Below are positions 16,801 through 23,964 of a DNA stretch of 33,683 nucleotides, one piece after another. A program made the translations under genes and the position numbers. The notes beneath the pieces were generated by a model. That model saw only the letters and a list, made by a program, of their open reading frames with translations, searched no databases and was not told the DNA's origin. Location of the stretch: positions 1 through 33,683 of the forward strand of contig CAVHXA010000019.1 of the NCBI GenBank assembly GCA_963639765.1, in the 5' to 3' direction. The stretch is from CAVHXA01 sp963639765 (GTDB lineage Bacteria > Bacillota > Clostridia > Oscillospirales > Oscillospiraceae). The first letter of the stretch is position 1; the number at the start of each line of letters is the position of its first letter.

Positions 16801-18293
16801 TTATAGCAGAAAAATCATCTAAATTTATTGATTTATCGGGAAAACAGGAAATTTCTGCTGCAGAAGCATTGGCCGTGTGCACCGAATTAGGTTTTACTGC
16901 TGACTGTTCATTCAGCTTTACCGATCAGGATATGCTGACACGAGAAACCGCATGCGAGCTTATTTGTAAGCAGGTTATAAAAAATCAAAATCCGGAAATC
17001 GCTAAAGATATAAGTTTTGATGATATTGATTCGAATCGTTGGTCAAACAACTATATCAGCTATTTAGTTAAGGAAGGCATTATCAATGGAGTAACAACAA
17101 AGTTATTTATGCCTAACACATTAATTTCTGGAACAGCATTCTGCGAGGTATTATTAGCTTCTGTCGGTTGGCTGCATCTCGAAGGAAAAGATTCGATTTC
17201 CATACCGGAAACACTAGCTAATGCGACGTATTGCATCAGCCTGGACGAAAATATCGTTGATCCTGAAGTAATTGTTGACAGTGAATACGCGCTTAATAGA
17301 TTACTGCTGAATGGATGCGTGAAAGCCGGCATTGATGTTCAGGTTGAATTGCTGGATGATTTAAAAATCATTATTTTTCTCGATAAATATATAGGAAATG
17401 ATGAAACTGTTGTACTAACAGCAAGCAATATCATTAGTCAATATGAGAAAACAGCAGCCTCGGCTGCATATGCCGTAACAGGCTTAGAAAATGGTGCTGT
17501 CACTAAGATTATCTGCAGTGTAGAAGATTTTGATGTTGGTGATTCAGCGAATGTAGTCTATTATGGCTCAAGTGGAAAGTATTCCAGCAAATCCGTTTCG
17601 ATAGAAGATCGCAATCAGGTTGTATTTACGGTTAAAGTCTTTGGCCAGTTCATTATTATCCCGAAAGATCAGTATAAAGCTTCCGACTGGGATCCTATGA
17701 AAAATTTCGTAAAAAATGTCGTATACAACGGATTCTCTGATGTCTCTGAAAGTGCTTGGTATGGTGAGGAAGGACAAGGTGTTGTAAAATCTGCAGTTCA
17801 GCTTGGTATCATGAATGGAGATGTTTCCGGAACATTCAGACCTACGGATAACATTAAAATTGGTGAAGCGATTAAAATGGCAGCAGTTGTTCGAAACATC
17901 TATCAAGGTAATCAAGAGTCATTTACAAAGAGCAGATTAGAGGATCATTGGGCTCAGCCATATGCGGATTTCTGTATAGAACAAGGAATGTTTAATGAAA
18001 ATGAGTTCTCTAACTTTGAAGCATATGCAACAAGAGCACAGATGGCATTCATATTTTCTAAGGCTCTTCCAAGCTTCGAAAGTATCAACAATGTGACATA
18101 CAGTGATATACCCGACGTTACAAGCTCTACGAACTATGCCGAACAGATACTTTCATTGTACTGTGCAGGCGTGCTTACCGGTGATGCCGGCGACCATTCC
18201 TTCCGTCCAAATGAAAACATTAATCGTGCAGAGGCAGCGGCAATTATCGCACGTGTAGCATTGATTTCAGAACGTGTAAACATGAGTTTCTAA
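13842..18293 (+). CDS. Large secreted SLH-domain surface protein with Ig-like and GLUG-like modules
   Basis: A 1483-residue exported protein. Residues 1-26 are a signal peptide (MKKRFLSIILCLCLVVGVF, cleavage near VLASA). Then come an InlB/Listeria-Bacteroides repeat at about 29-107 (VTYDANGG ... FLGWSQK), a BIG2 Ig-like domain at about 112-195, a degenerate BIG2 at about 200-269 and a second InlB repeat at about 270-345 (LTLNANGGSFG). Two large related modules follow at about 355-630 and 634-885; each begins DTDWYDK, has EELAGLAELVNDG, then GLUG-like loops (FCGEFDGCGYTISGLYV, FCGIFDGRGYEI). A third BIG2 lies at about 895-973. An SLH-like segment is at about 1057-1110, and three C-terminal SLH repeats at about 1297-1483 (FSDVSESAWY, DHWAQPYADF, YSDIPDV with NRAEAAAII) would bind the cell-wall polymer. 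A likely adhesin or S-layer-associated protein; no enzyme motif seen. Ribosome site AGGAGG. Confidence 0.88.
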   Translation: MKKRFLSIILCLCLVVGVFPISVLASATYSVTYDANGGTISGGTTYTVGGIAAGKIAITNLTPSWKNYEFLGWSQKKDATMPEYLAQGGNGTKKEFTLSKDIVLYAVWQPKVVDIEIYKPVTKIYVGETETLDTKITTKANTQSDALVSWTSSDPSVLLIEKYTGQLIPIKKGTVTITAAAGRDNPKSDSCEITVKDDKDVDINIDRRGMSMTIGETDDVPDDDLEWISIDPDVAVIDGDEVIANGAGKTAIVAFDGEDDIEVCWVEVYATLTLNANGGSFGRSKIYELETNEGQIDLSYKYVPERSGYNFSGWSKTATAKVADYKKNETIYLSSDSELFAVWQKEVKEFWKDDTDTDWYDKDEDVFYISAPEELAGLAELVNDGENFDDCTIYLQADIDLCGEKNKGHWTAIGTKETPFCGEFDGCGYTISGLYVSETVSQKDCYVGLFGYLDDAGIRNLGVDGFVSGSKSADKTSSESSKSSGYFGGLAGYASDCLIENCWNTVSVEGVDYIGGFLGFAEELKIENCWFAGETEQSNSSDYIGAFIGYAENSETGSCYYQKGSSYSAVGKSDKNSDFSDVEEYKKADLCSEDFVEILNDWVEDQDDDSYILWDISDATSDSGYPDFIKSVLWTGVIDTDWYDKSQVTFTITTAEELAGLAELVNDGTTFKGKEILLGADITIGYHHNWTPIGNYDDSFCGIFDGRGYEIKSIQVVDNRGEEIGLFGVVEDAMICNLGVSDCKFKQTDDDGTAGSVVGLATDSSIINCWSVSECETEGIGGGIVGEIDGSNVYNCWFVGSVSGDVEGAIAGKAKNKANIANCYYLSRSAHEICEETSKDSSVSGEAMTNKEMLSDDFVDSLNEWVKKQNSEQYFSWKKQTNNYPCFSSLLVTVVSISLDSTTLRLNAGESKTLKATVQPENATYSDITWTSSNEKSVTVKDGVITAIADGEAEITAAIGEKTAICRVVVGSGGIVSADNSCYKTCFIAEKSSKFIDLSGKQEISAAEALAVCTELGFTADCSFSFTDQDMLTRETACELICKQVIKNQNPEIAKDISFDDIDSNRWSNNYISYLVKEGIINGVTTKLFMPNTLISGTAFCEVLLASVGWLHLEGKDSISIPETLANATYCISLDENIVDPEVIVDSEYALNRLLLNGCVKAGIDVQVELLDDLKIIIFLDKYIGNDETVVLTASNIISQYEKTAASAAYAVTGLENGAVTKIICSVEDFDVGDSANVVYYGSSGKYSSKSVSIEDRNQVVFTVKVFGQFIIIPKDQYKASDWDPMKNFVKNVVYNGFSDVSESAWYGEEGQGVVKSAVQLGIMNGDVSGTFRPTDNIKIGEAIKMAAVVRNIYQGNQESFTKSRLEDHWAQPYADFCIEQGMFNENEFSNFEAYATRAQMAFIFSKALPSFESINNVTYSDIPDVTSSTNYAEQILSLYCAGVLTGDAGDHSFRPNENINRAEAAAIIARVALISERVNMSF

Positions 18294-18332
18294 ATTCATT
18301 TTAATTTGCAAATTTAAATCAAATAAAATTGG

Positions 18333-18366
18333 CATCCACTTGACTGAATTTTTCGTCAAGTGGATG
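18333..18366 (+). terminator. Hairpin after the surface-protein gene
   Basis: CATCCACTTGAC and GTCAAGTGGATG form a perfect 12-base stem around a 10-base loop, followed by TTATT. It begins 40 bases past the stop of the 1483-residue gene. The T-run is weak. Confidence 0.55.
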
Positions 18367-18371
18367 TTATT

Positions 18372-18421
18372 CCCCTTAACAAACGCGGCAAAATTGTTAT
18401 TTTGCCGCGTTTGTTAAGGGG
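18372..18421. repeat. Perfect 23-bp inverted repeat
   Basis: CCCCTTAACAAACGCGGCAA with AAT (18372-18394) is the exact reverse complement of 18399-18421; the loop is TGTT. There is no T-run on either side, so it is not a standard terminator. It directly follows the 12-base hairpin and precedes the MATE promoter. Confidence 0.9.
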
Positions 18422-18490
18422 AGGTAAAGAAAGCAAATCTAATCGGTTGCATATATCGTTAAAGAATATTTTTTTTACATGATTTAATTA

Positions 18491-18518
18491 TTGAATTTCT
18501 ATAGATCTGTGCTATACT
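18491..18518 (+). promoter_or_regulatory. Promoter of the MATE gene
   Basis: TTGAAT (18491-18496), a 16-base spacer, and TATACT (18513-18518). Predicted start near 18525, about 25 bases before the chosen TTG start. Confidence 0.6.
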
Positions 18519-18549
18519 TTGGCATATAATTATATTGGAGGTTGATGTT

Positions 18550-19914
18550 TTGGCAAAGAACGATGTCTTAAACGACCTGACTACGGGCCGTCCATCCAGT
18601 ATCATATTAAAGTTCTCGCTTCCGCTCTTACTCAGTACAGCTATCCAGCAGCTTTATAATATTGCAGACAGTGTAATTGTCGGCAATCTTGACAGCGCAG
18701 ACGGACTTGCTGCCATAGGTGCAGCCTATCCACTTACATTATTTTTTATTGCAGTTGCTACTGGATCTTCTATGGGCTGCTCTGTAATCATTTCTCAATT
18801 ATTTGGCAGAAAAAAACTAGATGATATGAAAAGCGCAATTTTCACATCTATCTTTTCGCTCACCATTTTAGGTTTCATTCTTGCATCACTAGGTGTTATA
18901 TTAAGCGGTCCATTGATGATTCTTTTAAGCTGCGACGAGAAAATATATGCTGATGCCCATGCCTATCTTTCTATTTATGCGATTGGCGTTTTTCCAATGT
19001 TTATTTACAACTCCGCAAACGCCATTTTTACAGGGCTTGGTGATTCAAAACGTCCACTATATTTTTTGATTGTATCTTCTCTTTTAAATGTTGTGTTGGA
19101 TATTATTGCCGTAGGCCCAATGGCTAAAGGTGTTGCCGGTGCTGCATGGGCTACAACCATTTCTCAGTTTGTAGCGGCTATTTTATCTGTAGCTGTACTA
19201 ATTGGCAAAATTCGCCACGTTGAAACACAAGAAATATCGAACCGATTTAACTATAGACTGTTTAAAGATATGTGTCGAATTGCTATTCCTAGTATCGCTC
19301 AGCAATCATGTGTTGCACTCAGTCATACAGTAGTCCAAAGTCTTGTTAATTCCTTTGGACCTACTACTATGGCAGGATATGAGGCCGCCTCAAAAATTCA
19401 CAACTTTGCATATATGAGTTTTAATACAGTTGGAACCGCGCTTTCAAGTTATGTAGCTCAAAATTTTGGAGCTGATAACCGCAAGCGAATTAGAGAAGGA
19501 TTTAAGTCATCAAGCATTATTTGTTTTATTCTATCCTGCGTTGTTATTGCAATTATGCAGCTTTTTCCAAGTCAGCTAATCGGTTTGTTTGTTGATAACA
19601 ACGAGCCAAATTATGCAGAAGTTATTCAGGTTGGAACGCTTTATCTTCAAATAATTTCACCAGATTATCTTCTCATTTGTTTTGTTATTACCCTTGGAGG
19701 CCTTCTCCGCGGCATGGGTGAAATTAACAAGTTTTTTGCAGTAACTGTTCTTGATTTTTTTGTACGTGTTGGAATGTGTTTTTTCATGACCAGCTGGATG
19801 AACAGCTACACCGGATTATATTGGCCGTGGTATTTTGGAACAACAGTTGATTTGGTAATTTGTTTATACTGGTACATTCGCATGTGTAAAAAAGGAAAGC
19901 TTCGAATTAATTAG
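18550..19914 (+). CDS. MATE family multidrug/cation exporter
   Basis: A 454-residue polytopic protein with about twelve hydrophobic segments in two related halves. Family signatures: NDLTTGRPSSIILKFSLPLL, LLSTAIQQLYNIADSVIVG, GSSMGCSVIISQLFGRKK, and in the second half GPTTMAGYEAASKIHNF and VAQNFGADNRKRI. MATE proteins export drugs, metabolites or other cations using a sodium or proton gradient; the substrate cannot be read from sequence. I place the start at TTG 18550 because GGAGG (18537-18541) is eight bases upstream and homologues begin MAKND; the TTG at 18535 would overlap the ribosome site. The TAG stop is followed directly by repeat copy C, then the LysR gene, which may regulate it or a distant target. 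Confidence 0.93.
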   Translation: MAKNDVLNDLTTGRPSSIILKFSLPLLLSTAIQQLYNIADSVIVGNLDSADGLAAIGAAYPLTLFFIAVATGSSMGCSVIISQLFGRKKLDDMKSAIFTSIFSLTILGFILASLGVILSGPLMILLSCDEKIYADAHAYLSIYAIGVFPMFIYNSANAIFTGLGDSKRPLYFLIVSSLLNVVLDIIAVGPMAKGVAGAAWATTISQFVAAILSVAVLIGKIRHVETQEISNRFNYRLFKDMCRIAIPSIAQQSCVALSHTVVQSLVNSFGPTTMAGYEAASKIHNFAYMSFNTVGTALSSYVAQNFGADNRKRIREGFKSSSIICFILSCVVIAIMQLFPSQLIGLFVDNNEPNYAEVIQVGTLYLQIISPDYLLICFVITLGGLLRGMGEINKFFAVTVLDFFVRVGMCFFMTSWMNSYTGLYWPWYFGTTVDLVICLYWYIRMCKKGKLRIN

Positions 19915-20076
19915 GGCAATACCGCATAATTCATCTGCGGTCTTCGCCGGATCTTTTGTCCCAATCCTGCAGTTCGGAAAACTTAAAATACATATACAGT
20001 ATTCCCGTGTTTCCCGAACCTTGTCCTGAGACAAAATCTCTTGTCGAAAGCACTTGCCTCATTGTGCGGTATTGCC
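19915..20076. repeat. MITE-like repeat, copy C (best preserved)
   Basis: 162 bases with terminal inverted repeats: left GGCAATACCGCATAAT, right (reverse complement) GGCAATACCGCACAAT. TTAG precedes (19911-19914) and follows (20077-20080), an apparent 4-bp target duplication; the upstream TTAG contains the TAG stop codon of the MATE gene. No coding capacity. Confidence 0.85.
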
Positions 20077-20102
20077 TTAGCATATTATATGGGGGATTTA
20101 CC

Positions 20103-20999
20103 ATGGATATAAACCAACTGCGGTATTTTATATCTGTTGCACAAACATTAAACTTTTCTTCAGCCGCTCGACGTAATGGAATCACACAGCCCACTATAAG
20201 TCATCATATTAGTGAGCTTGAAAAGCAATTAAACTGTCGTCTTTTTAATCGATCAAAGAGAACAGTAGAACTGACTCAAGCCGGACAACTATTTTTGACC
20301 CACGCAATAGAAATTGTAGACATTGCAGAGAAAGCAGCCTTCCAAGTGCAGCAGGTTCAAAATGGACAAACCGGCAGTATCGCAATATCTGCTCTTACAA
20401 CATCCAGTGCCACGTTATCTAAATGTTTGGCTGTCTTTGCATCACGTTGGCCAAATATTACAGCAGATATCACTTTTACAGGTGGACAGACTCAACTTTT
20501 GGCGGTAAGCGAGAATAAGGTTGATTTTCACTTTGCCGTTGAAGATATGATACCAGAAGGAAGCGGGTTCCAAAGTGTTGTAACAAATCAGGATCGCTTA
20601 TGTGTTGCCGTTCCATCTGATCATTTTTTAGCGGAGCAACCTCTTGACTTTACGCGTTTATCGAAGGAGCGTTTTATCAGTGTTACAGAAAGTGATAGCC
20701 CTGCACTTTATCGAAGCATCCAAAAGATTTGCATGAATCGGAATTTTTTCCCACGTGTGGTCTGTAAATGCGATCGTGTTGAAGCCGTTCTTTTGTCTGT
20801 TGGTGCAGGACTCGGGATTGCAATTTTACCGGAGGCATTGAGTCATGTATTTTATGCGAGAAATGTTCGATTTATTCCGATCGACGGAAAGGATGCAGAA
20901 CGAACTTATGTTGTGGCTTGGCCAAAAGAGCATATAAATCCTGTTGCAAAGCTCTTTCAGTCCGTTGTAGAAGAGTTATACGGGCCGTCGACAAAATAA
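20103..20999 (+). CDS. LysR family transcriptional regulator
   Basis: 298 residues, the standard LysR length. Residues 1-60 are the winged helix-turn-helix: MDINQLRYFISVAQTLNFSS, AARRNGITQPTISHHISELE and RLFNRSKRTVELTQAG. The rest is a periplasmic-binding-protein-like effector domain (QTGSIAISALTTSSATLSKC through VGAGLGIAILPEALSHV), which binds an unknown small molecule. A longer frame reaches back to 19956, but it would run through repeat copy C; ATG 20103 with GGGGG 9-13 bases upstream matches homologues. It is on the same strand as, and 188 bases after, the MATE gene. Most LysR proteins act on a neighbouring divergent gene, but none is present here, so the target is open. Confidence 0.93.
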   Translation: MDINQLRYFISVAQTLNFSSAARRNGITQPTISHHISELEKQLNCRLFNRSKRTVELTQAGQLFLTHAIEIVDIAEKAAFQVQQVQNGQTGSIAISALTTSSATLSKCLAVFASRWPNITADITFTGGQTQLLAVSENKVDFHFAVEDMIPEGSGFQSVVTNQDRLCVAVPSDHFLAEQPLDFTRLSKERFISVTESDSPALYRSIQKICMNRNFFPRVVCKCDRVEAVLLSVGAGLGIAILPEALSHVFYARNVRFIPIDGKDAERTYVVAWPKEHINPVAKLFQSVVEELYGPSTK

Positions 21000-21049
21000 G
21001 TAGGCTCTAGTTTTTCCTCTGATTTTTCAAAACTCTATACCTTTGCTTG

Positions 21050-22525
21050 CTAAGCCATAGGCAGACAAATCCAGAAGATAACACCATCTGAAGCGTTTTC
21101 CATTCCATATGGCAGATGCATTAGTTCCATATTAGATCGAACAATAGCGAGGCCAAGGCCAGTTTCACAGCCACGACGATGGCGTGATGTCTCTCCACGA
21201 AAAAAGGAATTCCATATTTTCTTTTGCTGTTCTGAAGTAATCGGTGGAGCGGTATTGTAAACAGAAATACGGTAGTACTCTCTCCATTCTCTAACACATA
21301 CAACTACCCTTCTGCTTCCGCTTAAATGTGTCATTGCATTTTGTATATAGTTTGTCAGAGCTTGTTCTGCCGAGACATAATCGCAGTTCACATAACAGTC
21401 TGAATGGTAGTATTTCTCAAGGGTGATGTTATCGCTATCAAGTTTTAAAGCATAGACATCAAGCAAATCATCAAGCAGATCAGAAAGGCAAAAAACTTCA
21501 GGTTGAAGCTCAATCACTCCACTTTCGAGTCTGCTGAACGTCAGCATCCGAGTAATCATTTCTAGCATACGATTGGACTCATCAACAATTACATCACAGT
21601 ATTCCCTAACCATCTCCGGTGTTTTTGCCATACCACTCCCAAGGCCCTCAGCATAACCTGAAATTAAAGCTATAGGTGTTTTCAGATCATGGGATAGATT
21701 ATCCACAAGACTGCGTCGTGCTTCCTCGCTGCGTTCCTTTTCCTGAATATCTCGACGAAGTTGCTCATTGGCTCGCCTTAGTTCGTCGATGTACTGCTGC
21801 ATTGTATCCGACATCTCGTTGATACTATGACTTAGCTGTCCTAGTTCATTTGCTGTAACCTCAGAACAACGCCTGGAGAAATCTAGCTTGGCGATCCGTC
21901 CTGCAACATAGGTCATATCCTCAAGCGGACGAACAATTTGTTTGGATAAATGGCTATATACCATAAATGTAACAGCCAAAAGAAGCACTCCCGTTAGTAT
22001 TGTAAACTGCGATGCAATATGTGCAGCATTCTTTAGTGGTTCTAGTTGTGCTGTTATTTGAACGATACAGTTCTCCCCTATCCAACCTCCCAAAAAAACA
22101 GAGTTCCCCATCTCAATTTGAGTACCGGCAGTAGTTATCTCGTGGTCTTCATTTATTGAAAGGATATATTGTCGATTTTCATCTGTCAAAAGTCCAGTGA
22201 CCTGATCAACCATATGTTCAATCATAAAGGGTAAAAGGCGATCGTCAACACGGCTATTGTAAATAACACTATTCGTTTTTATATTTACCTGAAGAATACG
22301 AAAGTTGTTATTTTCCAGCTGAGACATTATCTGAATGTCTCCGTCTGGATGCTCAAGGACAGTTTTATACGCTTGTATAAGTTGCTTTTCGGTCTGCTTG
22401 AGATAAAATTTTTCCATAAACAAGCTGCTCATCAACAGATTTAGTAAAAAATAAGCCAGCAATGTACCTGCTGAGACAATCCCTAATATGCTGCGAACGC
22501 TCATGCTCTTCTTGACTCGCTTCAA
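21050..22525 (-). CDS. Sensor histidine kinase
   Basis: A 491-residue membrane kinase partnering the OmpR-type regulator encoded immediately upstream. Order: TM1 at about 13-35, an extracytoplasmic sensor region of about 140 residues, TM2 at about 175-197 (LTGVLLLAVTFMVYSHL), a HAMP linker, a coiled-coil-like stretch (QYIDELRRANEQLRRDIQEK), the HisKA box LVDNLSHDLKTPIALISGYA with phospho-acceptor His279, and an ATPase domain with N-box ALTNYIQNAMTH, an F-box-like SFFRGETSRH and the G-box ETGLGLAIVRSNMELM. The first codon is TTG with GGAGGG six bases upstream, inside the end of the regulator gene; the two genes are two bases apart, so they are coupled. Signal unknown. Confidence 0.94.
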   Translation of the reverse strand: MKRVKKSMSVRSILGIVSAGTLLAYFLLNLLMSSLFMEKFYLKQTEKQLIQAYKTVLEHPDGDIQIMSQLENNNFRILQVNIKTNSVIYNSRVDDRLLPFMIEHMVDQVTGLLTDENRQYILSINEDHEITTAGTQIEMGNSVFLGGWIGENCIVQITAQLEPLKNAAHIASQFTILTGVLLLAVTFMVYSHLSKQIVRPLEDMTYVAGRIAKLDFSRRCSEVTANELGQLSHSINEMSDTMQQYIDELRRANEQLRRDIQEKERSEEARRSLVDNLSHDLKTPIALISGYAEGLGSGMAKTPEMVREYCDVIVDESNRMLEMITRMLTFSRLESGVIELQPEVFCLSDLLDDLLDVYALKLDSDNITLEKYYHSDCYVNCDYVSAEQALTNYIQNAMTHLSGSRRVVVCVREWREYYRISVYNTAPPITSEQQKKIWNSFFRGETSRHRRGCETGLGLAIVRSNMELMHLPYGMENASDGVIFWICLPMA

Positions 22526-22527
22526 GG

Positions 22528-23193
22528 CTATCCCTCCAATTTATAGCCCCTTCCACGGACTGTCTTTAGTGCTGTCCCACTTGAACCAAGTTTCATACGG
22601 AGATTTTTTACATGGGTATCTACAGTGCGAGCATCACCAAAATAGTCAAAGTTCCAGACTGCAGTCAAAATCTGCTGACGTGTTAGTGCTATATTTTTAT
22701 TCTGTGCAAGATACAGCAACAGTTCAAATTCACGCGGCGTCAGAGATATTTCTTGATTATCTACAAAAACAGTATGTGCAGCGGGATTGATAATAATATT
22801 GCTGACGTCTATGATGTTGCCTGAGCTTCCTGTTCGCTTGATTAAGGCACGAACCCGCGCCATAAATATAGGAAATCTTAGCGGCTTTGAAATATAGTCG
22901 TCAGCGCCGCATATAAACCCCTTAACTTCGCTTTCTTCATCGGATTTGGCTGTTACAATCATAATAGGAACACTTGAAAACTCTCTAATGGCTTGACATG
23001 CATCAACGCCATCCATTACCGGCATCATGATATCCAAGATAACCAAATCAATATCATCTTCTCTTTTCAGCGTTTGTACAGCCTGGAGACCGTCAGCTAC
23101 TTCGATTACTTTATAGCCCTCGTTGCGTAAGAAGTCGCCCGCAATACGCCGCCAACGTTCCTCGTCATCAGCAATCAAAATTTTAATGCTCAA
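22528..23193 (-). CDS. OmpR/PhoB-type response regulator
   Basis: 221 residues: an N-terminal receiver domain and a C-terminal winged-helix DNA-binding domain. The receiver shows the acidic pair in LIADDEE (residues 9-10), the phospho-acceptor Asp54 in LVILDIMMPVMDG, the Thr/Ser switch in PIMIVTAKSD and Lys in DDYISKPLRF. The effector half has ISLTPREFELLLYLAQNKN, LTRQQILTAVWNFDYFGDAR and RTVDTHVKNLRMKL. Start is TTG at 23193 with GGAGG nine bases upstream (the next in-frame choices would cut the receiver). It is 21 bases after trmB and two before the kinase gene, so trmB, regulator and kinase may share a transcript. Confidence 0.95.
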   Translation of the reverse strand: MSIKILIADDEERWRRIAGDFLRNEGYKVIEVADGLQAVQTLKREDDIDLVILDIMMPVMDGVDACQAIREFSSVPIMIVTAKSDEESEVKGFICGADDYISKPLRFPIFMARVRALIKRTGSSGNIIDVSNIIINPAAHTVFVDNQEISLTPREFELLLYLAQNKNIALTRQQILTAVWNFDYFGDARTVDTHVKNLRMKLGSSGTALKTVRGRGYKLEG

Positions 23194-23214
23194 TGCAAAT
23201 ATCCTCCCCCCATT

Positions 23215-23856
23215 TTATTTATCAGGTGCAATTGCCTCAAGTGAGCAAATTGGCTTGCCTTCTGCATAGAAACGTTTTTCATAATCAGTCATTATACCTA
23301 CAGGGCCATTCCCATGTCGATCGGTTGTTATTTGCTCTTGAAGCCATCCGTCTTCACGCAACTCAATGCGAGAAAATTGAAATAAAGCAACACTGTCTGT
23401 TCGAAAAAGTAATTTCCCTCCAGGAGCCAAGATCGTACGATATTTCGTTAAAAAATTGCGATGCGTTAGTCGTCGATGTCGATGTCGATTGCTTGGCCAT
23501 GGATCACAAAAATTAAGATAAACAAGATCCACCTCGTTTACGTCAAAGCATTCCAAAAGACTTGCTGCATCCGCTTCAGAAAAGACAACATTATTAACAC
23601 CGGCATTTATAGCAGCCTCCATAGCCATAAGAAGGGCATCTGCGTTTTTATCCAGTGCAACAAACAATACGTCAGGTTCTTGTACAGCGGTTTGCACTGT
23701 AAATTTCCCCTTACCACAGCCAATTTCAAGCCGCAACTCTTTTGCATCTGGAAAAAGATCTCTCCAATGTCCTTTTTGTGCTCTTGGGTTTTGAACCCAG
23801 ACTGCCATACAACGCAGCATTCTGTCTTCTCGATGGGGTTTTCTGCGCATTCTCAA
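23215..23856 (-). CDS. trmB: tRNA (guanine-N7-)-methyltransferase
   Basis: Methylates G46 in the tRNA variable loop with S-adenosylmethionine. The chosen frame gives 213 residues, equal to the classic Gram-positive TrmB size. It shows the Rossmann SAM site LRLEIGCGKGKFTVQ, FVALDKNADALLMAM, the acidic VVFSEADAASLLE, and the family block LVYLNFCDPWPSNRHRHRRL followed by LTHRNFLTKY. The TTG at 23856 is preferred: AAAGGGTG lies nine bases upstream and the product then begins MRMRRKP as TrmB proteins do. ATG 23850 has poorer spacing, and an upstream ATG at 23922 would add unrelated hydrophobic residues. It follows the tsf terminator and precedes the two-component genes. Confidence 0.94.
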   Translation of the reverse strand: MRMRRKPHREDRMLRCMAVWVQNPRAQKGHWRDLFPDAKELRLEIGCGKGKFTVQTAVQEPDVLFVALDKNADALLMAMEAAINAGVNNVVFSEADAASLLECFDVNEVDLVYLNFCDPWPSNRHRHRRLTHRNFLTKYRTILAPGGKLLFRTDSVALFQFSRIELREDGWLQEQITTDRHGNGPVGIMTDYEKRFYAEGKPICSLEAIAPDK

Positions 23857-23913
23857 AAAAATTACACCCTTTTGTATATCAAATTCTATTTGGATAATAC
23901 CAAAAAGTATATA

Positions 23914-23953
23914 AATATACAAGGACCCCGCTTCCCCGGAGTCCTTGTATATT
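23914..23953 (-). terminator. Intrinsic terminator of rpsB-tsf
   Basis: Read on the minus strand, 17-base arms (AATATACAAGGACTCCG and its complement, one mismatch) enclose a six-base loop, followed by TATATACTTTTT. It starts 12 bases after the tsf stop. Confidence 0.75.
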
Positions 23954-23964
23954 AGCTAAATCTT

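Noticed and set aside
13842..18293. Antisense frames inside the large surface gene
   Set aside because: Several minus-strand frames of 60-115 residues exist, but all are low-complexity mirrors of the main gene without ribosome sites.
19956..20102. 49-residue N-terminal extension of the LysR gene
   Set aside because: The extension is translated repeat copy C. ATG 20103 has a ribosome site and gives the standard LysR N-terminus.
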